This document shows, piece after piece, positions 1 through 5,832 of a stretch of 6,646 nt of DNA (the first letter of the stretch is position 1; each line of letters starts with the position of its first letter). A program made the position numbers and the translations under genes. Below the pieces are notes generated by a model. The model saw only the letters and a list, made by a program, of their open reading frames with translations, was not told the DNA's origin and ran no database searches. The stretch lies in the NCBI GenBank assembly GCA_949346185.1, contig CASGVX010000118.1, positions 1 through 6,646 of the forward strand, written 5' to 3'. The stretch is from an uncultured Lachnospiraceae bacterium (GTDB lineage: Bacteria > Bacillota > Clostridia > Lachnospirales > Lachnospiraceae).

Positions 1-7
1 TGTCCAT
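1..7 (-). CDS. Start of a downstream gene, cut by window edge
   Basis: Reading the minus strand, AAGGAG (18-13) is followed after 5 nt by an ATG (7-5) and then GAC, so a gene probably begins here and continues beyond the left edge. A second ATG at 11-9 is only 1 nt from the RBS and is a poorer start. Only two codons are visible, so the product cannot be named. The hairpin at 81-116 separates it from the PLP enzyme gene, which suggests its own transcription unit. Confidence 0.35.
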
Positions 8-80
8 TCATTCTCCTTTTCAGGAGGCTCCCCAGAGACAATCCAAAATTTTCCATAAATATACACAATATCCATGGTAA

Positions 81-116
81 CACAAAATCCCTTCTTTGTA
101 TAGAAGGGATTTTGTG
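81..116 (-). terminator. Perfect 15-bp inverted repeat, probable terminator of the PLP enzyme gene
   Basis: CACAAAATCCCTTCT (81-95) pairs perfectly with AGAAGGGATTTTGTG (102-116) around a 6-nt loop. Read on the minus strand, the GGGA core of the 3' arm runs into ATTTTGTGTT, a partly T-rich tail, and the 5' arm is preceded by TTTTCACAAAA. This resembles the extended A/T-flanked intrinsic terminators of Firmicutes, though the U-tract is not clean. It lies about 125 nt past the stop codon of the PLP enzyme gene. On the plus strand there is no T-tract after the stem. A binding site or small mobile palindrome is an alternative. Confidence 0.55.
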
Positions 117-147
117 AAAATCTGATGTATTTTTCGATGAATCCTGA

Positions 148-166
148 CAGAGAATGACTTTCTCTG
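148..166. repeat. Small inverted repeat in the left intergenic region
   Basis: CAGAGAA (148-154) and TTCTCTG (160-166) form a 7-bp perfect stem with the 5-nt loop TGACT. It sits between the stop codon of the PLP enzyme gene (241) and the stronger hairpin at 81-116. It has no T-tract and may simply be part of the 3' untranslated region. The motif AGAATGACTTT here (151-161) recurs as AGGATGACTTT about 50 bp to the right, with one mismatch. Function is not known. Confidence 0.3.
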
Positions 167-240
167 CTGCGTTTCGACCCATCTTGCCATTACATGCCAC
201 AGGATGACTTTGCTATCGCCGGAAGAAGCAGATAATCCCG

Positions 241-1542
241 CTACTTGCTAGGGGCGAGGGATACCAGCCCTGCATTCTTCATGTATTGCAGGGACATGGT
301 TATTCCGTATCGAGCGTGATACCAGGTAAGCCCCCCTTGGAAATACACGGCATAGGGAGGCTCGATGGGGCCGTCCGCGCTCAGTTCGATGGAAGAGCCC
401 TGCACGAAGGCTCCCGCCGCCATGATCACGTCGCTGTGATACCCAGGCATGGCATAGGGCTCCGGGGCAACATGGCTATCCACCGGAGAGGCAGCCTGAA
501 TCCCACGGCAGAAAGCGATGACCCCCTCCGGGGAGCCCAGTGTGACTGCCTGAATAATGTCATGCCGAGATTCGGATTTGTCCGGCACCACGGGAAATCC
601 CAGATTCTCATATACGCTGGCGGCAAATATAGCTCCTTTCAATGCTCCGGCGGTGACTGTGGGTGCCAGGAAAAATCCTTGGAATAACATGCCGTTCACC
701 CCCAGGGTAGCCCCCACTTCCTTTCCCAGTCCCGGCGCAGTGAGGCGGCAGGCGCATAGTTCGATATATTCTTCCTTCCCCACGATGTATCCTCCGATGG
801 GTGCAAGCCCTCCGCCGGGATTTTTAATCAGGGAGCCCACGCACAAATCCGCCCCCACCTGAGTGGGTTCCATCTTTTCCACAAATTCGCCGTAGCAATT
901 ATCCACCATGCAGATTACATCCGGCCTCCTAGCCTTGATAAAGGCGATCAGCTCCCCAATCCTGTCCACGGACAGTGTCTTTCTGGTGGCATATCCCTTG
1001 GAACGCTGTATGGTAACTAACTTTGTCTGGTCAGTCAGTGCCTCTTCTATTCCTTGGAAGTCAAAAGCCCCATCCTCCATCAGGTCCACCTGGCGATAGG
1101 AAATGCCAAATTCTTTCAGAGAACCGGGGGGATTATCCTCCTTGATGCCAATCACCCCCTCCAGGGTATCATAGGGCTTTCCCACCGGGGACAGCAGTTC
1201 GTCTCCCGGCCGCAGAATGGCGGACAGGGCGATGGTCAGGGCATGGGTGCCGCAGGTAATCTGGGGGCGCACCAGAGCCGCCTCGGTCTGGAATGCTTGG
1301 GCATACACCGCCTCCAAGGTCTCCCGTCCCAAATCGTCATAGCCATAACCGGTGCTGCTCTCGAAGCAGGCGGCGCTCACCCGGCACTGTTCCATGGCCC
1401 GCACCACCTTCATCTGGTTGTACTCTGCCACGGCATCAATCTCTGCGAACCGCTCTCCCAGCTCCCGCTGGATTCCATCGCAGAAGTCATATACTTCCTC
1501 GTCAATTCCACTGGACAAATACCAGTCCTTCAATGTTTCCAT
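241..1542 (-). CDS. ynbB: PLP-dependent enzyme of the aluminium resistance / methionine gamma-lyase-like family
   Basis: The complete 433-aa protein is a fold-type I PLP enzyme of the Met_gamma_lyase (aluminium resistance, YnbB) family, which is widespread in Firmicutes; the physiological substrate of these proteins is poorly defined, with carbon-sulfur lyase activity proposed by homology. Visible signs are GYGYDDLGR near residues 65-73, a cofactor region with CGTHA around 97-101, MVDNCYGEF at 212-220 in which D214 would contact the pyridine nitrogen, and GSLIKNPGGG at 236-245 in which K240 is the likely Schiff-base lysine. Length is normal for the family. The ATG start at 1542 is fixed by AGGAGG (1553-1548), 5 nt upstream. 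A sigma-A promoter lies directly upstream, so it appears to be expressed separately from the acyl-processing cluster. The family assignment is firm; the gene symbol follows the Bacillus name and the reaction is inferred. Confidence 0.9.
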   Translation of the reverse strand: METLKDWYLSSGIDEEVYDFCDGIQRELGERFAEIDAVAEYNQMKVVRAMEQCRVSAACFESSTGYGYDDLGRETLEAVYAQAFQTEAALVRPQITCGTHALTIALSAILRPGDELLSPVGKPYDTLEGVIGIKEDNPPGSLKEFGISYRQVDLMEDGAFDFQGIEEALTDQTKLVTIQRSKGYATRKTLSVDRIGELIAFIKARRPDVICMVDNCYGEFVEKMEPTQVGADLCVGSLIKNPGGGLAPIGGYIVGKEEYIELCACRLTAPGLGKEVGATLGVNGMLFQGFFLAPTVTAGALKGAIFAASVYENLGFPVVPDKSESRHDIIQAVTLGSPEGVIAFCRGIQAASPVDSHVAPEPYAMPGYHSDVIMAAGAFVQGSSIELSADGPIEPPYAVYFQGGLTWYHARYGITMSLQYMKNAGLVSLAPSK

Positions 1543-1585
1543 TTCGTCCTCCTACCTATTGCATCATTACTCTGAATTGTCCTTT

Positions 1586-1614
1586 ATCATACACCAAAGG
1601 GGATTTGAAGTCAA
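1586..1614 (-). promoter_or_regulatory. Sigma-A type promoter for the PLP enzyme gene
   Basis: On the minus strand TTGACT (1614-1609) and TATGAT (1591-1586) are separated by exactly 17 bp. Each hexamer has 5 of 6 consensus bases for the vegetative sigma factor. Transcription would begin near 1579, leaving a leader of about 35-40 nt that contains the AGGAGG ribosome binding site. The promoter sits in the short gap between the truncated transketolase gene and the PLP gene, so that gene need not depend on the upstream cluster. Confidence 0.75.
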
Positions 1615-1644
1615 AACATATCGGCCGGGATTAGCAACTATTAA

Positions 1645-1881
1645 TTAGGAGAGTGCGCTATTTATTTTCTGTAAAATCTGATTCCATGTTAATCCGGCAT
1701 CTGTCATCAGGCTATGGTACGGTCCGGCATGGGGATACCTATCTTCCACGCCGATGCGGAGCAATCTCGGTGGCTTGGAAAGGCCGGAAACCTCCTCTGC
1801 CAGTTCCTCCATGGCCATGCCATAAGTCCCGGTACTTCCCACCAGAGACCAGCTCCTCAACTTCCTTCTGTCAATCTTCAT
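1645..1881 (-). pseudogene. Transketolase C-terminal subunit, internally deleted
   Basis: Only 78 codons remain of a subunit that is normally about 300-315 aa. The first 30 residues (MKIDRRKLRSWS..., then GTYGMAMEEL) match the typical beginning of stand-alone transketolase C-terminal subunits. The last 40 residues (PPRLLRIGVEDRYPHAG at about 40-56, then a GLT motif) match their typical end. The pyrimidine-binding core that supplies the catalytic glutamate and the rest of the TPP site is missing, joined in frame around residues 28-36. The start at 1881 overlaps the N-subunit gene by 11 nt, the usual arrangement for translational coupling, so this was once its partner. As it stands it should not form a working transketolase. 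A misassembly that removed about 0.7 kb would give the same picture. Confidence 0.75.
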
Positions 1882-2746
1882 CTCCCACAACCTCTTTCCA
1901 TGCCTGTTCTTCCTGAGCAGCCGTCATCATGCCATGATGCCACTGAGCCTCATGTTCCATGAAGGAAATCCCCTTTCCCTTCACCGTATCGGCGATGATG
2001 GCTCTCGGTCTGGCACTTTCCTTCCCCAATGTCATCTCCAGCAACTCCAGGTCATGACCGTCAACATGGCATGCATCCCAGCCAAATGCCTTCCACTTCG
2101 CCTCCAGGGACTCCATGGGCATCACCTGCTCCGTGTCCCCGTCGTATTGCATATGATTCCAATCTACAATGACTGTCAGATGGTTCAACCCATGCTTTGC
2201 CGCCGCCATGGCGGCCTCCCAGACAGAACCCTCGTCGCACTCTCCGTCCCCCAGCAGGACGAATACCCGGGCATTCCCATTTCCCTTACGCCTTAGCGCC
2301 AGCGCCACCCCCACGCCGTAAGAAAGTCCCTGTCCCAAGCTTCCCGATGAGAATTCAATGCCCAGGGATTCATTTTTGCAGGGATGCCCTGACAGATCAG
2401 AACCTTCTCTCTTAAAGGTGAGCAAGTCCTCCCGAGACAATACATTCATCCGCTCCAGCACCGCATAGATTGCGGGCACTCCGTGCCCCTTGCTGAGGAT
2501 GAAGCGGTCCCGCTCCTCAGACTGGAATAAATGCTTTCCAATCTGCATCACCCTCAGATATAAAACTGCCACGATTTCAATGATGGAAAGGCTGGCGCCA
2601 AAGTGAAATCCCTCGCCGCCTGCCGCCTTCGCCATCACCAGACAGTTTTTTCTCATCTCCCGGCAATGCCCCTCCAGCATATTCTGTTCCCCTGCCTCTA
2701 TCTCTAGCAGATTGTTCTGCAAAAAATCTCCCTTCATCCCAGTCAC
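1871..2746 (-). CDS. Transketolase N-terminal (TPP-binding) subunit
   Basis: This 291-aa protein is the TPP diphosphate-binding half of a two-subunit transketolase-like enzyme, which transfers a two-carbon ketol unit to an aldehyde acceptor. Motifs seen include SKGH (85-88), GHP (120-122), GSLGQGLS (135-142), the TPP/Mg motif beginning GDGECDEG (166-173) and ending VDWN (194-197), and DTVKGKGISFME (253-264). The family motif usually ends with NN or DN, so VDWN is acceptable. Length is normal for a split subunit. GTG at 2746 overlaps the LuxC stop by 4 nt (GTGA); an ATG at 2737 is an equally possible start. It sits among acyl-activation and aldehyde-forming genes rather than pentose phosphate genes, which suggests a specialised acceptor. 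The partner C subunit immediately downstream is deleted internally, so activity in this strain is doubtful unless another C subunit exists elsewhere. Confidence 0.88.
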   Translation of the reverse strand: MTGMKGDFLQNNLLEIEAGEQNMLEGHCREMRKNCLVMAKAAGGEGFHFGASLSIIEIVAVLYLRVMQIGKHLFQSEERDRFILSKGHGVPAIYAVLERMNVLSREDLLTFKREGSDLSGHPCKNESLGIEFSSGSLGQGLSYGVGVALALRRKGNGNARVFVLLGDGECDEGSVWEAAMAAAKHGLNHLTVIVDWNHMQYDGDTEQVMPMESLEAKWKAFGWDACHVDGHDLELLEMTLGKESARPRAIIADTVKGKGISFMEHEAQWHHGMMTAAQEEQAWKEVVGDED

Positions 2747-4018
2747 ACCACCAATCCCCTTGACAGGCTTCCAATCACATCATAGCCATCCCAGTATACG
2801 CCAATATCCATCGCCTGACCCACCGGCACAATCCTATCCACGCCCCGCACTTGGCAGTCTGCCAATCGCTTGGCAAGCATCTCCCCAGATACGCCGAAGG
2901 TGACGCAGGTCTGAACCTTCTCAGATATCCTGTCAAATATTGCTTCAAGATTCTCTAATTCCATTTCATAGAAGAGGCCAAATCTTCCCCGCAGCTCCTC
3001 CATGGACTCTGGCAGTTCCTGAAGGGCAACCACGTAGAGGCGGTTGCCATACCGCCGTAGAAAACCTTTCCCATTGCCCCATTCTCACACAATAAGGTGT
3101 ATTTGTCCATGACCTTCTTTTCCGGCATGTCATACTTTGCCGCTGCCTGATGCACCGCCTCCCAGAATCTCTCCCTGACATCCTCTTTCCCGGCAGCATG
3201 ATTTCTTGCATCTTCTCTCTCCGCCAGACTGCGTTCTATCCTTCCCTTCCCATGGGCAATGCCTTCGTGTTTGTCTTTCCCATGGGTATTCGTCCAGAAT
3301 ATCAGATGGGGGGAGGAGCAGGCATTCTGATCCATCAGGTAGGTATCATTGTAAAATTTCTCTGCCAGTTTTTCCTCTTCCAGAGATGCTATCGCCTTCT
3401 GGTCAAACAGACCGAAGGAATATCTGTCTGCAAAGGTGATTTCCGTGGCCCGTGGCTTCAATTCCGACTGTCGGATTTGCCGGATGGCGGCATCTCCTCC
3501 CCAGATGACCCGCACATCGCACTGGCCGGAATAAAAGTCGTTGATTTCCCTGTCATGCCCATAGGATACCACCTGAGTCTGCCCCGCCAAAAGGGCATGC
3601 TCCGGCCAGCTTAGCACCTGAGCTAGTCCCCGGCACAGAATCTCCGTCTGGGGAAACGCCTTCTCCGACACCCTGACCAGGTTGGCATTCCCCGCCAGCA
3701 TGCCGAAGGCAAGACTATAGGCAAAATTCACCGGCACGTTGGAGGGGGCGATATGAAACGCCAGCCCCCGGCCCAGCCTGTTCCCCAGAAAGGGATAGGC
3801 ATCCCGGAGCTGCTGGATATTGCCCCGCCGGGGATGTCAGCCTCATCCTCCCAATCTGGGAAAAATCCGCCTCCCAGCAAATCCAGAACCTCCCGGTACT
3901 CCCCACAGCACTCCCTGTGCCGTTTTGTCAATTCTCCCAATCTTTCTCCCAGAACCCGCCCCTTCTCCTCTCTGTCCAGAGAATAGGGGGGCAGGGATAA
4001 TAACTCGTCAAATTCCAT
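2743..4018 (-). pseudogene. luxC: LuxC-type acyl-CoA/acyl-ACP reductase, broken by two single-base frameshifts
   Basis: LuxC-family enzymes reduce an activated acyl group to an aldehyde with NADPH through an acyl-cysteine. The gene reads in three frames. Adding one base at 3823-3826 (GGGG on the minus strand) and one at 3061-3064 (TTTT) yields an uninterrupted 425-aa protein followed by a stop. In that reconstruction HIAPSNVPVNFAYSLAFG (89-106) is the nucleotide-binding start, DQNACSSP (230-237) carries the nucleophile C234 (codon 3320-3318), and VDRIVPVGQAMDIGVYWDG (394-412) is the family's highly conserved C-terminus. Without correction the first frame stops near 3728 and the second at 2955. 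ATG 4018 is preferred because of AAGGAAGG upstream; ATG 4036 is possible. It follows the adenylating enzyme and overlaps the transketolase gene. Residues about 244-282 form an unusually charged insertion. Whether the shifts are real or sequence errors cannot be told from this window. Confidence 0.85.
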
Positions 4019-4055
4019 GGCTTCCTTCCTTTCCATCCCTCCGAACCCTTTCCCG

Positions 4056-4072
4056 TGCTGGCGATGCCAGCA
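4056..4072. repeat. Short hairpin in the gap before luxC
   Basis: TGCTGGC (4056-4062) and GCCAGCA (4066-4072) make a 7-bp perfect stem with a 3-nt loop. It lies in the 95-nt gap between the adenylating enzyme stop (4114) and the luxC start (4018), about 40 nt before that start. There is no T-tract, so it is unlikely to end transcription; it might affect mRNA stability or be chance. Confidence 0.35.
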
Positions 4073-4141
4073 TCCCAGCTGTCCTTAATGGATATCATAT
4101 GCCAGCGTCTTAGCTACTCCAGATTGATATAGGATGCCAGC
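4064..4141. repeat. Three copies of ATGCCAGC at 35-bp spacing
   Basis: The octamer ATGCCAGC occurs at 4064-4071, 4099-4106 and 4134-4141, exactly 35 bp apart each time. Comparing the first two 35-bp units without gaps gives 22 matching positions of 35; the third unit matches little beyond the octamer. The array spans the 3' end of the adenylating enzyme gene and the following gap. It may be a decayed tandem duplication or coincidence. Confidence 0.3.
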
Positions 4142-5544
4142 TGCCCGTACTGGGTCTTTCCCGCCTCATTCTTGGGAATCTCCTCCAGCAGTCTCACCGT
4201 GAATGCCGAGGGGTGCAGCTTGGTCTTTTCCGCCAGAAATGGAACAATCTTTCCCGCCTCGTCCTCCGTGGCTCCCGCCAGAAATACGAAAAGCCTGTCA
4301 TCCACGCCGCCGCAGGCACAGTCGCAATGGGAAAGCAGCCCCTTGACCATCCTCTCCGCCTCGTCCAGATTCACCCTGTTGCCAAAGATTTTCAGGAAAC
4401 GCTTCTTACGCCCCACGATATAATAATAGCCATCCTCATCCCGTTTTGCCATATCCCCTGTCTCCAGCCTTCCATGACGCTGGTCTCCCTGAGCCAGATC
4501 TTCCCGGCACTCTCCGTAGCCCAGGGTCACATTCTTCCCATAGTACACCAGTTCTCCCACCGTATCCGCCTCTGCAATGACATCTCCCTGCGCATCTATC
4601 AACTCCAGCCTGCCCCCCGGGATGGGAATGCCCATGCTGCCGTACTTTTCCACGGCCTTCTCTGCCGGCAGGTACGCCATTCTCGCCGTGGCCTCGCACT
4701 GACCGTACATAACGACAAATTGCTTCCCATGGTCTCTGGCATATTCTGCAAATTCCCGGTGCAGTTCCGGCGTCAGCTTCCCTCCAGCCTGAGTCATGGT
4801 GTTCAGGGAAGGCAAATCCATCCGAAAGAACCGAAGTTTCTTGAGGATTTCATAGGTATAGGGCACGCCGCCGAAAGAAGTTGCCCCCTGCTCCTTAAAA
4901 AACTGCCAGAACCTGCGGTCCATCAAAGTGGCATTGGTGGCAAGAATGGTGCTGCCCCGCAGCAGATGGCTGTTGATGATGGAAAGGCCGTAGGTGTAGT
5001 TCATGGGCAGAGTCGTAATGGGACGCTCTCTGCCATCGATGGCCAGATACTCTGCGATGGAGTCTGCATTGACCTGGATGTTCTCATAGCTTTGGCGCAC
5101 CAGTTTGGGGCTTCCTGTGCTGCCGGAGGTGGTCAGAAGCAGTGCCAGTTCCTCGTAGATGGGATGCTCTTCCTTTTCTGCCGACTGGCAGAGGACATAG
5201 CCCCTCTCTTGGAAAATGCTCTGATAGCCCGCCATTTCCCCCGCCATTTCCTGAGGCATGTACAGGTATTCCGGATGGTACCGCCCAATCAGATTATCCC
5301 GCAGCCCCCTCTCGATATTTCGGTCCAGCAGGACAGGCACCACACTGCTCTGCAAAAGGGCCACATAGCCGCTGATGGAGGCGATGCCATTCTCGCAGAA
5401 AGCAAACGCCAGTCTCCTCTTTTCCAGGCATTCCTTCATTTTGGCACAGAATCCGTCTAGCTCCCGGTAGGAGATGCCCTGCCCCTGATCGTCTACTATG
5501 GCGGGGCTGTCCCCAAATCTTTTCAAATTCTTGTAAAAGGCCAT
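4114..5544 (-). CDS. Stand-alone acyl/aryl-AMP ligase (AMP-binding, ANL superfamily)
   Basis: This 476-aa enzyme would activate a carboxylic acid with ATP to an acyl-adenylate and pass it to a thiol such as CoA or a carrier protein. The P-loop-like motif LTTSGSTGSPK is at 137-147, the A5-type YGQCEAT at 280-286, the ribose-binding TGD at 362-364, the hinge GRKKRFLKIFGNRVN at 378-392, and the C-terminal catalytic lysine most likely K463 within KNEAGKTQY. All core motifs are present, so it looks intact. It is short for an acyl-CoA synthetase and has no fused carrier domain. ATG 5544 is chosen because GTGGAG lies 6 nt upstream; a TTG at 5577 in the same frame has no good RBS. Its place directly before a LuxC reductase suggests it plays the role that LuxE plays in lux operons, feeding activated acyl groups to the reductase. 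The substrate cannot be predicted by eye. Confidence 0.88.
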   Translation of the reverse strand: MAFYKNLKRFGDSPAIVDDQGQGISYRELDGFCAKMKECLEKRRLAFAFCENGIASISGYVALLQSSVVPVLLDRNIERGLRDNLIGRYHPEYLYMPQEMAGEMAGYQSIFQERGYVLCQSAEKEEHPIYEELALLLTTSGSTGSPKLVRQSYENIQVNADSIAEYLAIDGRERPITTLPMNYTYGLSIINSHLLRGSTILATNATLMDRRFWQFFKEQGATSFGGVPYTYEILKKLRFFRMDLPSLNTMTQAGGKLTPELHREFAEYARDHGKQFVVMYGQCEATARMAYLPAEKAVEKYGSMGIPIPGGRLELIDAQGDVIAEADTVGELVYYGKNVTLGYGECREDLAQGDQRHGRLETGDMAKRDEDGYYYIVGRKKRFLKIFGNRVNLDEAERMVKGLLSHCDCACGGVDDRLFVFLAGATEDEAGKIVPFLAEKTKLHPSAFTVRLLEEIPKNEAGKTQYGQLASYINLE

Positions 5545-5592
5545 GATAATCTCCACTAGCCTGCAGCGCCAGAGCAACAGGCATTTTATTCA

Positions 5593-5620
5593 AAATCCTA
5601 TGGCAAAAAGGATTTGCCAT
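5593..5620. repeat. Two overlapping, mutually exclusive hairpins before the AMP ligase
   Basis: ATGGCAAA (5600-5607) pairs perfectly with TTTGCCAT (5613-5620) across a 5-nt loop. AAATCCT (5593-5599) pairs perfectly with AGGATTT (5609-5615) across 9 nt. Because 5613-5615 belong to both, only one can form at a time. They lie about 50-75 nt upstream of the AMP ligase start, in the gap after the gene remnant. A regulatory switch, a decayed terminator or chance are all possible. Confidence 0.4.
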
Positions 5621-5631
5621 CATCTCACCAG

Positions 5632-5776
5632 TTACTGGTCGATGGGCTCGATGACCATCTCCCTCAAAAAAATCTTCCCTGTCCAGCCAGGGCGACTGTT
5701 CTTCCAGAGGCCGGTTTACATACCTCTTCTTGCTGTTGAAGGTAGCCGAACCCCCGATAAAGGGCTGTTCCTCCAC
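5632..5776 (-). pseudogene. Unrecognised short gene remnant between SDR and AMP ligase
   Basis: I do not recognise this segment. From a GTG at 5776 one frame reads EEQPFIGGSATFNSKKRYVN and continues to SPWLDREDFF at the A7/T7 run (5666-5672). There the neighbouring frame gives REMVIEPIDQ and a TAA stop (5634-5632), so removing one T yields a 48-codon peptide with a natural-looking end. Without that change the frame runs on as nonsense into the AMP ligase gene. There is no clear RBS before the GTG, and a TAG lies three codons upstream in frame. The best reading is the 3' end of a gene that has lost its 5' part; a non-coding spacer is the alternative. Confidence 0.35.
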
Positions 5777-5832
5777 GCCTGACTAATACAACGAATATTA
5801 AGTTGCCTCTATCCCTCTCAGAAGAGGAATTG

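Noticed and set aside
1054..1575. A 173-codon open frame on the plus strand
   Set aside because: It is antisense to the well-supported PLP enzyme and covers that gene's promoter-proximal end; no motif or RBS supports it.
1645..1881. The 78-codon transketolase fragment as a functional small protein
   Set aside because: Both ends match a much larger enzyme subunit and the catalytic core is missing; a deletion or misassembly is the simpler reading.
3150..3614. A 154-codon open frame on the plus strand
   Set aside because: It is antisense to the middle of luxC, including the catalytic cysteine region, and shows no domain.
4213..5460. A 415-codon open frame on the plus strand
   Set aside because: It lies wholly antisense to the AMP ligase, whose motifs are complete. 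The translation is rich in H, Q, P and R with no recognisable domain, as expected of a shadow frame in GC-rich coding DNA.
5566..5619. Possible promoter before the AMP ligase (TTGCCA and TAAAAT on the minus strand)
   Set aside because: The spacing is only about 12 bp, too short for a sigma-A promoter.
5294..5631. Continuation of the 5776 frame into the AMP ligase
   Set aside because: After the T7 run the frame becomes arginine-, glycine- and histidine-rich and overlaps the AMP ligase in another frame; it is not plausible as protein.
5814..5827. CCTCT/AGAGG inverted repeat after the SDR gene
   Set aside because: Only a 5-bp stem with no T-tract; too weak to call a terminator.
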